From assembly GCA_902629395.1 (NCBI GenBank), contig CACOQT010000010.1, positions 1 through 34,519 of the forward strand: 34,519 nucleotides of DNA. The letters run 5' to 3'. The notes beneath the pieces were generated by a model. It searched no databases, was not told the DNA's origin, and was given only the letters and a program-made list of their open reading frames with translations. The stretch comes from an uncultured Prochlorococcus sp. GTDB taxonomy: Bacteria; Cyanobacteriota; Cyanobacteriia; PCC-6307; Cyanobiaceae. A program made the translations under genes and the position numbers. This document shows positions 18,307-27,332 of the stretch, one piece after another (the first letter of the stretch is position 1; each line of letters starts with the position of its first letter).

Positions 18307-19170
18307 GTGAATAAGCAGCTCATACAATGGTATCCAGGGCATATTGCTAAAGCAGAAAAAAAATTAAAGGAGCATCTCAAGAAAGTTGACCTTATTTTGG
18401 AAGTGCGAGACGCGAGGATCCCCCTAGCCACTTCCCATCCATATCTTCAAAAATGGTTAAAAGGTAAAAAGCAAATATTAGTTATTAACAGAAAGGACAT
18501 GATAAATGTCGAGGCACATCAAGCTTGGGACAAAAAATTAAGGTCAGAAGGGAAAGTGCCATGGTGGTGTGATGCAAAAGCTGGAACAGGCGTCCTTCAA
18601 ATAAAACATGCCGCACTTCGAGCTGGTCAAGAGTTAAATCAAAGACGTCATGACCGGGGAATGAAAAGTCGTGCAATTAGAGTTTTAACTCTTGGTTTCC
18701 CAAATGTTGGTAAATCTGCTCTCATAAACAGGCTCGTGAGAAAAAAAGTCGTATCTAGCTCAAGAAAACCTGGGGTCACGAGAAGTTTGAGATGGGTTAG
18801 GTTGGGACAAGATCTTGATCTATTGGATGCTCCTGGGGTTCTACCTCCTAGATTAGAAGATCAAAATGCCGCACTGAAGCTGGCAATTTGTGACGATATA
18901 GGTCAAGCCGCATACGATACTGAGCAGGTAGCTATTAACTTTATGAATCTCCTCGAGACATTAGAAAACATAAAAGAATCTGGAATTAAGTCAATGTGTC
19001 TTCAAAATAGGTATGGAATATTTGTCAATAGATGCATTACAGATAAATCATTATGGCTACTTTCAGCAGCTCAACGTCACACTTCCGGAGATGTTCAAAG
19101 GATGGCTCAAAGATTACTTGATGATTTTCGCAAAAATTTATTGGGAAATATCTCTCTTGAGCTTCCCTAA
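18307..19170 (+). CDS. rbgA: Ribosome biogenesis GTPase YlqF/RbgA
   Basis: A 287-residue circularly permuted GTPase required for late assembly of the 50S subunit. The permuted G-motif order is visible: G4 NRKD at 61-64 comes before G1 GFPNVGKS (130-137), followed by the G2 region KPGVTRS and then G3 DAPG at 174-177. The N terminus IQWYPGHIAKAEKKL is characteristic of the family (the usual pattern is QWFPGHMAKA), which supports the GTG start at 18307. The rluD gene begins at its last stop-codon base, so the two form a translationally coupled ribosome-maturation pair. Confidence 0.95.
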   Translation: MNKQLIQWYPGHIAKAEKKLKEHLKKVDLILEVRDARIPLATSHPYLQKWLKGKKQILVINRKDMINVEAHQAWDKKLRSEGKVPWWCDAKAGTGVLQIKHAALRAGQELNQRRHDRGMKSRAIRVLTLGFPNVGKSALINRLVRKKVVSSSRKPGVTRSLRWVRLGQDLDLLDAPGVLPPRLEDQNAALKLAICDDIGQAAYDTEQVAINFMNLLETLENIKESGIKSMCLQNRYGIFVNRCITDKSLWLLSAAQRHTSGDVQRMAQRLLDDFRKNLLGNISLELP

Positions 19171-20150
19171 TGGATAAAGAAATCAAACATGAATTTGGGC
19201 AAGGCCCAGGTGAACTATTTCAGGCTACTTACGAAAAACCCTTGCCCATGAGGCTTGATAGATGGCTGGTAAGTCAACGGGTCGAGCAAAGTAGAGCTCA
19301 CATCCAGAAATTCATTGAAGCGGGGTTCGCGAAAGTTAACGGTAAAACTGGAAAAGCGAAAACACCCGTTAGACCAGGGGACATAATTCAACTTTGGGTT
19401 CCACCACCTGAGCCTCTACCTTACTTAAAACCTGAAAAAATTGATTTAGATATTCTTTTTGAAGATGATCATTTAATAGTCATTAACAAAGCAGCAGGAA
19501 TAACAGTTCATCCAGCACCAGGGAATAGATCAGGAACTTTAGTCAATGGATTAATCAATCATTGCCCAGACTTACCCGGCATCGGTGGCAAATTAAGACC
19601 TGGAATAGTTCATCGTTTAGATAAAGATACAACTGGATGTATTGTTGTAGCTAAGTCTCAAGAAGCCTTAGTCAAATTACAAGTTCAAATTCAAAAAAGA
19701 GTTGCCTCAAGAAATTATATTGCTGTTGTTCATGGTTCAATTAAAGAAAATAAAGGTATGATTGTAGGCTGTATTGGTCGACATCCAAAAGATAGAAAAA
19801 AATATGCTGTGGTTGATGAGGCATCTGGTAGATATGCTTGTACTCATTGGAGTTTAGTTGAAAATCTGGGAAATTTTTCTCTTCTTAAATTCAAACTTGA
19901 CACTGGCAGGACGCATCAAATTCGTGTTCATAGTGCACACATGGGACATCCAATTGTGGGTGATCAAACTTATAGTAGATGTAAAAAATTGCCAATTAAA
20001 CTTAGTGGCCAAGCATTACATGCATTTGAATTGGGTTTAATACACCCAATAACACTAGAGAAAATGAAATTCACAGCTCCACTGCCTGATAATTTTGAAA
20101 AAATTTTAAAGGTATTAAAAGCTCAAACTAATATTATTATGGAAGCCTAG
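19170..20150 (+). CDS. rluD: RluD-family 23S rRNA pseudouridine synthase
   Basis: A 326-residue RluA/RluD-type pseudouridine synthase. The N-terminal S4 RNA-binding domain spans about 26-75 (LDRWLVSQRVEQSRAHIQKFI). The catalytic domain has the active-site motif HRLD at 148-151, with D151 as the nucleophile, followed by KDTTGCIVVAK. The conserved TGRTHQIRVH and GHPIVGDQTY are near 245-270. RluD modifies the helix 69 uridines of 23S rRNA and helps 50S function, which matches its coupling to rbgA (start ATG overlaps the rbgA TAA by one base). Its exact target among RluA/C/D members cannot be proven from sequence. The 3' end overlaps the convergent ABC gene by 14 bases. Confidence 0.93.
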   Translation: MDKEIKHEFGQGPGELFQATYEKPLPMRLDRWLVSQRVEQSRAHIQKFIEAGFAKVNGKTGKAKTPVRPGDIIQLWVPPPEPLPYLKPEKIDLDILFEDDHLIVINKAAGITVHPAPGNRSGTLVNGLINHCPDLPGIGGKLRPGIVHRLDKDTTGCIVVAKSQEALVKLQVQIQKRVASRNYIAVVHGSIKENKGMIVGCIGRHPKDRKKYAVVDEASGRYACTHWSLVENLGNFSLLKFKLDTGRTHQIRVHSAHMGHPIVGDQTYSRCKKLPIKLSGQALHAFELGLIHPITLEKMKFTAPLPDNFEKILKVLKAQTNIIMEA

Positions 20151-21738
20151 GGCATGCTTTAACCATCTGTTTTGTTAGGTATTTTTGAGGATTATTTAAC
20201 AAGTTTTTACCAGAGTTCTCTTCAATAATTTTCCCCTTATCAAACACTAATACTCTATGGCAAAAGCCTGCCGCGACTGATAAGTCGTGAGTTATGAATA
20301 ACATAGACAGCTTTAATTCCTGTTGCAAAGAGCGTAGTAACTCCAAAACTTCAGCTTGAATTTCTGCATCTAACATACTTACACTTTCGTCACAAATAAG
20401 TATTTTTGGGCTAAGTGCGAGTGCTCTTGCAATAACTACTCTTTGCTGTTGACCACCTGAAAGTTGAGAAGGTAATCGTTGTTCATACATGGCTGAAGGC
20501 TTTAAACCAACTAGCTCTAAAAGATTACGAGCTTTTTCTCTAGCTTGAGATCGACTTAACAATTTATGGATAAGAATTGGATCTATAATTGCATCTATGA
20601 CTGACATCTTGGGATTCAAGGAGGCAGAGGGATCTTGAAAAATAGTTTGAATATTTTTGCGTAATTGTTTTATAGATTTATTATTTATTGTTGAAATATT
20701 CTTTCCGAGAAATGACACACTTCCACCTCTTTTAGGCAATAAGCCGGTCAAAGCCTTACTTAGAGTGCTCTTACCACATCCTGATGGACCTACAATCCCA
20801 AGGGTCTCTCCTTCATGTAGAGAAAAAGTTACTTCATTAACTGCTTTCAACCAAAAAGAATTGAATGGCCACGAGCCTAAATCATGCCAACAGCGTAATC
20901 TATTTACTCTCAATAATGGATGACTTTTATCCATTATTTCTCTCTCAGATCCTTCTAAAATTTTTTCTGCATTCACCAATCTTTGAGCAATATCAGTTTT
21001 AGGATTAACAACTATCTCTTTTATATTTCCAGATTCTACTATAATACCTCGATTAAGTATCGCAATTTTATTACACCATTTATATGCCATAGATAAATCA
21101 TGACTAATCAATAATAAAGAAGTCCCAATCTCATCACAAAGTAAACTCAATTCCTTCATTATTTGATCAGCAACTAGGGTATCCAAGCTAGTTGTAGGTT
21201 CATCAGCAATTATCAAAGAAGGTTTTAGACAAATTGCTAAAGCAATTGCAACACGTTGTCGCATACCTCCACTAAATTCATGTGGAAAAGATTTGAATCT
21301 TAAAGGATCTATTCCAACTTTTTCTAATAAAATTTTAGCTTTTGCGACTAAGTTATTAGTTGGTTCATAATCATCATGAGCCTTAAAAGTATCAACCAAA
21401 TGATCACCCACTGTCATCAAAGGATTTAAACGGGACATTGGATCCTGAAAAATTAATCCAACCTCTTTCCCTCTAAAAGTTTGCAAAGAATCATCATCAA
21501 ATTTTAATAAGTTTTTTCCATTTAGAAAAATCTCACCATCACAAATACATCCATTAGGAAGAAGCTGCATGACAGCCTTAGCAACAGTACTTTTACCACA
21601 ACCTGAACTACCAACTAATGCGAGCCTATCCCCACGGTTCATCTTCAGACTTAATCCGTTTAATACGTAAGTATTACTATTTGGATAAATAGTGCTCAGC
21701 TTATTTATCTTTAAAACTTCTTTTGAGCAATTATTCAT
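20137..21738 (-). CDS. Oligopeptide/dipeptide-type ABC transporter, tandem ATPase
   Basis: A 533-residue protein made of two complete ABC ATPase domains, equivalent to DppD and DppF (or OppD/OppF) joined in one chain. Domain 1 has Walker A GSSGCGKST near 38, signature FSGGMRQRVAIA and Walker B LIIADEPTTSLD. Domain 2 has Walker A GPSGCGKST near 317, signature LSGGQQQRVVIA and Walker B ILICDESVSMLD. Each domain has its Q-loop and H-loop (ISHDLS, ITHDLS). No permease or binding-protein gene lies beside it, so its partners must be elsewhere. It probably imports peptides or a related nitrogen-containing solute. It is divergent from rel with a 49-bp gap. Confidence 0.9.
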   Translation of the reverse strand: MNNCSKEVLKINKLSTIYPNSNTYVLNGLSLKMNRGDRLALVGSSGCGKSTVAKAVMQLLPNGCICDGEIFLNGKNLLKFDDDSLQTFRGKEVGLIFQDPMSRLNPLMTVGDHLVDTFKAHDDYEPTNNLVAKAKILLEKVGIDPLRFKSFPHEFSGGMRQRVAIALAICLKPSLIIADEPTTSLDTLVADQIMKELSLLCDEIGTSLLLISHDLSMAYKWCNKIAILNRGIIVESGNIKEIVVNPKTDIAQRLVNAEKILEGSEREIMDKSHPLLRVNRLRCWHDLGSWPFNSFWLKAVNEVTFSLHEGETLGIVGPSGCGKSTLSKALTGLLPKRGGSVSFLGKNISTINNKSIKQLRKNIQTIFQDPSASLNPKMSVIDAIIDPILIHKLLSRSQAREKARNLLELVGLKPSAMYEQRLPSQLSGGQQQRVVIARALALSPKILICDESVSMLDAEIQAEVLELLRSLQQELKLSMLFITHDLSVAAGFCHRVLVFDKGKIIEENSGKNLLNNPQKYLTKQMVKACPRLP

Positions 21739-21787
21739 AAATAGGTAGCAAGAAATGTTGAGTTTGAATAAAATAAATTAAGCTTCA

Positions 21788-24130
21788 GTGCTGATGCCAA
21801 AAGTCAACTCTGTACACAATTCAAACCAGACAAATACAGTCTGTGAAGAATTTTTTGATGGCCAGCCACAACTTAGAACTCATCAGATTAAACATATCGA
21901 TGATTATGAAATTATTTTGCCAGAATGGTTGAAAAATTGCATTGAAAATATCCCGCCAGGAATAGGAGAAAGTTGCCCAAGAGACTCTGAGGCACTTTTA
22001 GTTGCTGCTTTTGATCTTGCATATCAATTACATAAAGGTCAATTCAGGAAAAGTGGTGAACCCTACATTACCCATCCAGTTGCGGTAGCTGACTTACTAA
22101 GAGAATTAGGTGCAAGTGCTAGCGTGATAGCAGCAGGGTTTTTGCACGACGTCGTCGAAGATACAGACATAACACCAAAACAACTAGAGGGTTATTTTGG
22201 CAGTGAAGTTAGATATCTAGTTGAAGGTGTTACTAAATTAGGTGGCATCCATTTTAACAATCGTACAGAAGCTCAAGCAGAAAACCTACGTAAAATGTTT
22301 CTAGCTATGGCTAGCGATATTCGAGTTGTACTAGTTAAACTTGCAGATCGGCTTCATAACATGCGTACTATTAGTTACTTAAGTAAAGAGAAGCAAACTC
22401 GAATAGCTAAAGAAACAAGAGAAATTTATGCTCCACTCGCTAACCGCCTAGGAATAGGTCGTTTAAAATGGGAATTAGAGGATTTAGCATTTAAACTTTT
22501 AGAACCCGATCCCTTCCGCGAAATACAACAACAGATAGCTAGCAAGCGTAGTGAAAGAGAAGAAAGATTGAATAAAACTGTTCAATTACTGAAAGACCGT
22601 TTGAACTCCGCAGGACTTCATCAATGTGAAGTAAATGGAAGGCCAAAGCATTTATATGGAATTTGGAGCAAAATGCAAAGGCAACAAAAAGAGTTTCATG
22701 AAATTTTTGATGTTGCAGCACTTAGAATTATTGCCTCAGACGTGGAAACATGTTATCGAGCTCTGGCGGTTGTACATGATACATTCAGGCCAATACCTGG
22801 ACGCTTCAAAGACTATATAGGCCTTCCAAAACCAAATGGCTACCAATCTTTGCATACATCTGTAATTGGCAGGCACAGACCTATTGAAGTGCAAATTAGA
22901 ACTCCAGAAATGCATAGAGTTTCTGAATTTGGAATTGCAGCTCATTGGAAATACAAGGAAGGAGGATCTCCAGCTAATCCTGATTCAGAAAAATTTAATT
23001 GGTTGCGTCAATTAGTTGAATGGCAACAAGAAGATGGCGTAAATGATCATAATGACTATCTTACATCAATCAAAGAAGATTTATTTGATGAAGAAGTTTT
23101 TGTTTTCACTCCAAAAGGAGATGTTTTGGGATTAAGGAACGGCTCAACAGCAATCGATTTTGCTTATCGCATTCACTCTGAGGTGGGAAATCATTGCAAT
23201 GGGGCTAGAATTAATGACCGCCTATGTGTACTCTCAACACCTCTCGAAAATGGAGATTTTGTAGAAATTCTCACTCATAAAAACTCTCATCCAAGCTTAG
23301 ATTGGTTAAATTATGTTGCCACACCCACAGCTAGGAATCGCATCAGACAATGGTACAAAAAAAGTCATCGTCAAGAAACGATATCAAGAGGAAAGGAATT
23401 ATTAGAACAAGAATTTGGTCGTAAAGGAATTGATAATTTACTTAAAGGTTATGCCATAACAAAAGTTGCAGAAAAATTTAATCTTAAGTCTACAGACGAT
23501 TTATTAGCCTCACTTGGATTTGGGGCTTTAACTCTGCATCAAGTAATTAATAGATTTAGAGAAGAAATTAAAATACAAAACCAAATACCTGAGGCTGAAT
23601 TAAGTGATCTCGAGCTAGCAAGCCAAATAGGAACACAAGCATATCTAGCTTCAAATAAATCTAAGGTCTCTCAAAAAAAATATTCACCCATAGTTGGGTT
23701 AGAGGGGCTTGACTATCGACTAGGGGGTTGTTGCAGTCCTTTACCAGGGGAATCAATAATTGGGACAGTCGCACTTGGAAATCACGGTATAACTATACAT
23801 CGTATAAATTGTGTCAATATAGAATCAATACCTAATAACAGAAAACTATCAGTCCAGTGGAATAGCAATAAACGTATTGAAGAAGAAAAGTTTCCTATTC
23901 AATTAAGGATTGAAGTTATTGATCGAGTAGGAGTACTAAAAGACATATTAATGAGACTTTCAGATAGAGGTATTAATGTAATCGATGCAAGAGTTCAGAC
24001 TTCATACGGTAAACCTGCATGCATAGACCTGAAAGTTGAGCTAGAAAGTGTAAATCAATTAGAGATTACTATTAATCAAATTCGTTCAATGGTTGATGTC
24101 TTAGATATTGCAAGAACAGGTATTAAGTAA
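21788..24130 (+). CDS. Bifunctional (p)ppGpp synthetase/hydrolase, Rel/SpoT
   Basis: A 780-residue long RSH protein. The N-terminal HD hydrolase domain has THPVAVADLL and the HD-ED motif FLHDVVEDT near residue 120, with RLHNMRTI near 190. The synthetase domain carries RFKDYIGLPKPNGYQSLHTS near 340-360; the RFKD form of the RXKD motif is that of bifunctional enzymes rather than E. coli RelA. The TGS domain lies near 435-500 (VFVFTPKGDVLGLRNGSTAIDFAYRIH) and a C-terminal ACT domain follows (LRIEVIDRVGVLKDIL). It makes and degrades the stringent-response alarmone and is likely the sole long Rel. The start is GTG at 21788; the ATG two codons later is equally possible. Confidence 0.95.
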   Translation: MLMPKVNSVHNSNQTNTVCEEFFDGQPQLRTHQIKHIDDYEIILPEWLKNCIENIPPGIGESCPRDSEALLVAAFDLAYQLHKGQFRKSGEPYITHPVAVADLLRELGASASVIAAGFLHDVVEDTDITPKQLEGYFGSEVRYLVEGVTKLGGIHFNNRTEAQAENLRKMFLAMASDIRVVLVKLADRLHNMRTISYLSKEKQTRIAKETREIYAPLANRLGIGRLKWELEDLAFKLLEPDPFREIQQQIASKRSEREERLNKTVQLLKDRLNSAGLHQCEVNGRPKHLYGIWSKMQRQQKEFHEIFDVAALRIIASDVETCYRALAVVHDTFRPIPGRFKDYIGLPKPNGYQSLHTSVIGRHRPIEVQIRTPEMHRVSEFGIAAHWKYKEGGSPANPDSEKFNWLRQLVEWQQEDGVNDHNDYLTSIKEDLFDEEVFVFTPKGDVLGLRNGSTAIDFAYRIHSEVGNHCNGARINDRLCVLSTPLENGDFVEILTHKNSHPSLDWLNYVATPTARNRIRQWYKKSHRQETISRGKELLEQEFGRKGIDNLLKGYAITKVAEKFNLKSTDDLLASLGFGALTLHQVINRFREEIKIQNQIPEAELSDLELASQIGTQAYLASNKSKVSQKKYSPIVGLEGLDYRLGGCCSPLPGESIIGTVALGNHGITIHRINCVNIESIPNNRKLSVQWNSNKRIEEEKFPIQLRIEVIDRVGVLKDILMRLSDRGINVIDARVQTSYGKPACIDLKVELESVNQLEITINQIRSMVDVLDIARTGIK

Positions 24131-24184
24131 TTTTCAAGAATCAGATGATAATAAAAGAAATATTTGAATAAAGATTTTTTTATT

Positions 24185-24634
24185 TTACTTTGAAAATATC
24201 TTAAGAGAAATATATAAGCCAATACCACCAATAATTCCAGCCATAAGACCCACACAAATCGAGCCCAATAGAAGTCGTGAACTAAGATACCAACCTTGAG
24301 ACCACAACTCATTAGTAGTTATATGACTAAAATCTACTAAATTATTATTTTTATCAAGAAATGAAGAACCAACTCTGTAATTTAAATAATACAGAGGTGC
24401 ATAAGTAAATGGATTACTAATCCAAGTTCCTAAAGCTGCCAATATACTATTTCCCTTAAAAAGTTTTGCTAAAAAAACACCTATCAAAGTTTGTAAACCA
24501 AAAAAAGGAAAACAACCGCTGAATATTCCTATACCTAAGCCTAATGCTCTCTGAGAAGGCAAACCTTCCTGATTCCAGAGCCAAGAGATAAATTTACGAA
24601 TTCTTTGTATTAAATTGAGGACTATATTTCTCAT
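24185..24634 (-). CDS. DUF2062 membrane protein
   Basis: A 149-residue integral membrane protein of the DUF2062 family. The family core is evident: ALGLGIGIFSGCFPFFGLQTLIGV (about 30-53), then a second hydrophobic helix near 58-75, the conserved TWISNPFTYAPLYYLNYRVG near 72-92, and a terminal helix near 120-145. The function of the family is not established. It sits on the opposite strand between rel and mnmE, and its ATG at 24634 lies 71 bp from the divergent mnmE start. Confidence 0.88.
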   Translation of the reverse strand: MRNIVLNLIQRIRKFISWLWNQEGLPSQRALGLGIGIFSGCFPFFGLQTLIGVFLAKLFKGNSILAALGTWISNPFTYAPLYYLNYRVGSSFLDKNNNLVDFSHITTNELWSQGWYLSSRLLLGSICVGLMAGIIGGIGLYISLKIFSK

Positions 24635-24705
24635 GTTTCAATAAATCTTGTTAACAAAGGGAAAGCTAAATTTGATCTTAGAGAAGATTGCATGACTATT
24701 GATTC

Positions 24706-26100
24706 ATGAATTCGTTTTCTCCTACTGAAGATACTATTGCGGCAATTGCAACTGCGGTTTCTCCCGGGCAAGGAAGTATCGCTGCGATTAGGATATCTGG
24801 TTGCGCTGCAATTGAGATAAGTAAAAGTATTGTTGATGTTCCTGGAATTCAGGATTGGAGCTCTCACAAAGTGCTTTACGGTCACGTAACTGAAGAAAAT
24901 CAAAAAAACTATATTGATGAAGTTCTAATTCTTGTAATGAGAGGGCCGCGAAGCTTTACAGGTGAAGATGTTGTAGAAATACATTGCCATGGTGGAATCA
25001 TTCCAGTACAGAGGATTCTTGAGAGAATACTAGCTTTCCCAGATGCTCGAAGAGCAGAGCCAGGCGAGTTTAGTCAAAGAGCAGTGCTTCATGGTCGTAT
25101 AAGCCTCACACAAGCAGAGTCGATTAGTGAACTAGTTTCAGCAAGGAGTCAAAAAGCAGCCGAACTTGCAATTAATGGTATCAAAGGCGATATTCATACT
25201 AAGATTTTATCAATCAGGCAACGCTTGCTGGAGCAACTTACAGAAATTGAAGCAAGAATAGATTTTGAAGAAGATCTACCAATTTTAGATGAGACACAAG
25301 TCAAGAATGAAATTATTGCAATTAAAAGAGAACTGAACGAACTAATAGAAAATGCAAAAAGAGGATCCAGGGTTCGTTCTGGTCTAAAAGTTGCTATCGC
25401 AGGCAGGCCCAATGTAGGGAAAAGCTCATTAATGAATAGGCTTTCAAAACAAGAAAAAGCCATCGTTACTGACCTACCTGGAACCACCAGAGATCTTTTG
25501 GAAAGTGAGATAGTATTAGAAGGTATACCCGTAACTTTTATTGATACAGCAGGTATTAGAGAAACTAAAAATATCATCGAAAAAATAGGAATATCCAGAA
25601 CTAAAGAAACTTTAATCCAATCAGACCTCATTATATTAATCTTTGATTGTTCAGAGGGATGGACTAGAGAAGACGAATTGATACTAAAACAATTACCCAC
25701 AAATATTCCTCGCTTAATTGTTGGGAATAAATCTGACTTAAAGAGTAATAATCACAATGAAAAAAATCAAAAATATATTTCAGAGGAAAATCAGAAAGTC
25801 ATCATAAGTGCAAAGACTGGGCAAGGCGAGGTCGATCTAATCAATAATCTACTAAAAAAATGTGGTTCTTCTCAAACTCATGGATTAGAAATTGCACTCA
25901 ATGAAAGACAACTTGATCTTGCAAATTCGACAATGGGATCACTGAAAAATATGGATAGGGTTTTTGCTGAAAATCTACCATGGGATTTCTGGACTATTGA
26001 TTTAAGACAAGCTATTAATTACTTAGGTGAACTAACAGGGGATGATTTAACAGAAGGCTTACTTGATAATATATTTTCAAAATTCTGTATTGGCAAATAA
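24706..26100 (+). CDS. mnmE: tRNA modification GTPase MnmE (TrmE)
   Basis: A 464-residue MnmE that, with MnmG, installs carboxymethylaminomethyl groups on U34 of certain tRNAs. The tetrahydrofolate-binding N-terminal domain is residues 1-120 (DTIAAIATAVSPGQGSIAAIRISG, then FTGEDVVEIHCHGG). A helical domain follows. The inserted G domain has G1 GRPNVGKSSLMN near 230, G2 PGTTRD, G3 DTAGI and G4 NKSD near 345. The C-terminal CIGK tetrapeptide, with the catalytic cysteine, is intact at the very end. The start is ATG at 24706. No mnmG is present in this window. Confidence 0.96.
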   Translation: MNSFSPTEDTIAAIATAVSPGQGSIAAIRISGCAAIEISKSIVDVPGIQDWSSHKVLYGHVTEENQKNYIDEVLILVMRGPRSFTGEDVVEIHCHGGIIPVQRILERILAFPDARRAEPGEFSQRAVLHGRISLTQAESISELVSARSQKAAELAINGIKGDIHTKILSIRQRLLEQLTEIEARIDFEEDLPILDETQVKNEIIAIKRELNELIENAKRGSRVRSGLKVAIAGRPNVGKSSLMNRLSKQEKAIVTDLPGTTRDLLESEIVLEGIPVTFIDTAGIRETKNIIEKIGISRTKETLIQSDLIILIFDCSEGWTREDELILKQLPTNIPRLIVGNKSDLKSNNHNEKNQKYISEENQKVIISAKTGQGEVDLINNLLKKCGSSQTHGLEIALNERQLDLANSTMGSLKNMDRVFAENLPWDFWTIDLRQAINYLGELTGDDLTEGLLDNIFSKFCIGK

Positions 26101-26115
26101 TAAATTTTTTACCTA

Positions 26116-26211
26116 CTAGTTATTGTCAATAGTAAAGATATAATATAAGTAATAGCAAACTGCTCCAATCAATAGAGCAACCATAATATTCACACTATGA
26201 ACAACGTCCAC
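26116..26211 (-). CDS. Possible 31-residue membrane micro-protein
   Basis: In the 291-bp mnmE-nadC gap the minus strand has an open frame from GTG at 26211 to TAG at 26116-26118. It predicts 31 residues with one uninterrupted hydrophobic stretch (IMVALLIGAVCYYLYYIF) and a short polar tail, the form of cyanobacterial single-helix photosystem or NDH subunits. An internal ATG at 26184 is another start. I do not recognise a family. No clear Shine-Dalgarno sequence is present, and such short frames arise by chance in AT-rich DNA. Confidence 0.25.
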   Translation of the reverse strand: MDVVHSVNIMVALLIGAVCYYLYYIFTIDNN

Positions 26212-26391
26212 TTGATCAAAATAGTTATATTATTTTAATTAAACCACATAACACAGAAAAGATATTAAAAAGTTCCTATTAGCTAAAAACTTATATTGAT
26301 TGAGATAAATAGATAAATTTTGAAAAATGAAAAACATATTTTTTATAAATGGTTTTAGCATTGGTATAGTGTTCAATGTAATTGTTGTATT

Positions 26392-27255
26392 GTGGATTTT
26401 CGCTCTCCAAAGCTACACAAAATACTAGATACCTGGATTGAGGAAGATCTCGGTGATGGAGATCTTACGAGATTTGTCCTGAACGAAAGAAGTGCATCAG
26501 CTCATTGGGTCGCAAAAGAAAATGGGATTTTTTGTGGTGGAGATCTCGTCAAACTAATATTTGGCAAAATTGACCCCAAAGTTGATATTCAACTACTAAT
26601 GAAGGATGGTCAAAAGTTTGAGAAGAATCAAAGGCTCATTGAATTAAAAGGATCCTCCTCCTCCTTAGTTGCAGGAGAGCGAATAACTCTGAATGTTGCC
26701 ATGCATCTTTCTGGTATAGCCACATCGACAGCTTTACTAGTAACTAAGTTATCAGGAACCAATGTGAAGTTAGCAGACACCCGCAAAACGACACCAGGTT
26801 TGAGAATATTTGAAAAATATGCTTTTCATTGTGGTGGTGGAATTAATCACAGACTTGGATTAGATGATGCTGCCATGTTGAAAGAAAATCATATTGAATG
26901 GTCTAAGGGGATAAGAGATAGTGTCAGAATTTTAAAAGAAACTATCCCTTGGCCAAAAAAAATAATAGTTGAAGCAGAAACTCCCATACAAGCGAAAGAG
27001 GCTGTAGAGGCAGGTGCTGATGGGGTTTTACTTGATGAAATGTCTATTCAAACTATAGAGAAATTAGTTCCCGAATTACGTCAACTATCAAAAAAAACAA
27101 ATTCCAAATACGTCTCACAAAGTATTGTTATTGAAGTTTCTGGAATCAACCCAAATAATTTAACAGACTATATTTCCACCGGTATTGATTTAATCTCAAC
27201 AAGTGCCCCTATTACGAAAAGCAAATGGATAGATATTAGCATGCGCTATGACTGA
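26392..27255 (+). CDS. nadC: Nicotinate-nucleotide pyrophosphorylase (carboxylating)
   Basis: A 287-residue quinolinate phosphoribosyltransferase that converts quinolinate and PRPP to nicotinate mononucleotide in de novo NAD synthesis. Family motifs are IEEDLGDGDLT near residue 16, VAGERITLNVAMHLSGIATST near 90, ADTRKTTPGLRIFEKYA near 130, the GGGINHRLGLDDAAMLKENHI signature near 148-168, and VEAETPIQAKEAVEAGADGVLLDEM. The GTG at 26392 places the EEDLG motif at the usual distance from the N terminus. A 33-codon reading frame upstream overlaps its first 37 bases in another frame. Confidence 0.95.
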   Translation: MDFRSPKLHKILDTWIEEDLGDGDLTRFVLNERSASAHWVAKENGIFCGGDLVKLIFGKIDPKVDIQLLMKDGQKFEKNQRLIELKGSSSSLVAGERITLNVAMHLSGIATSTALLVTKLSGTNVKLADTRKTTPGLRIFEKYAFHCGGGINHRLGLDDAAMLKENHIEWSKGIRDSVRILKETIPWPKKIIVEAETPIQAKEAVEAGADGVLLDEMSIQTIEKLVPELRQLSKKTNSKYVSQSIVIEVSGINPNNLTDYISTGIDLISTSAPITKSKWIDISMRYD

Positions 27256-27332
27256 ACAATGAATGAAGAGTTTTCTTAAACATCCAACAAATACAAAAAA
27301 TCTTAAAAGTATTTAACCAACAAAAAAACATC

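Noticed and set aside
24076-24312. Open frame on the minus strand across the rel 3' end and DUF2062 gene
   Set aside because: It overlaps both well-supported genes in another frame and shows no recognisable domain.
25194-25700. 168-codon frame antisense to mnmE
   Set aside because: Serine/isoleucine-rich product typical of a reverse-frame shadow; MnmE motifs on the other strand are complete.
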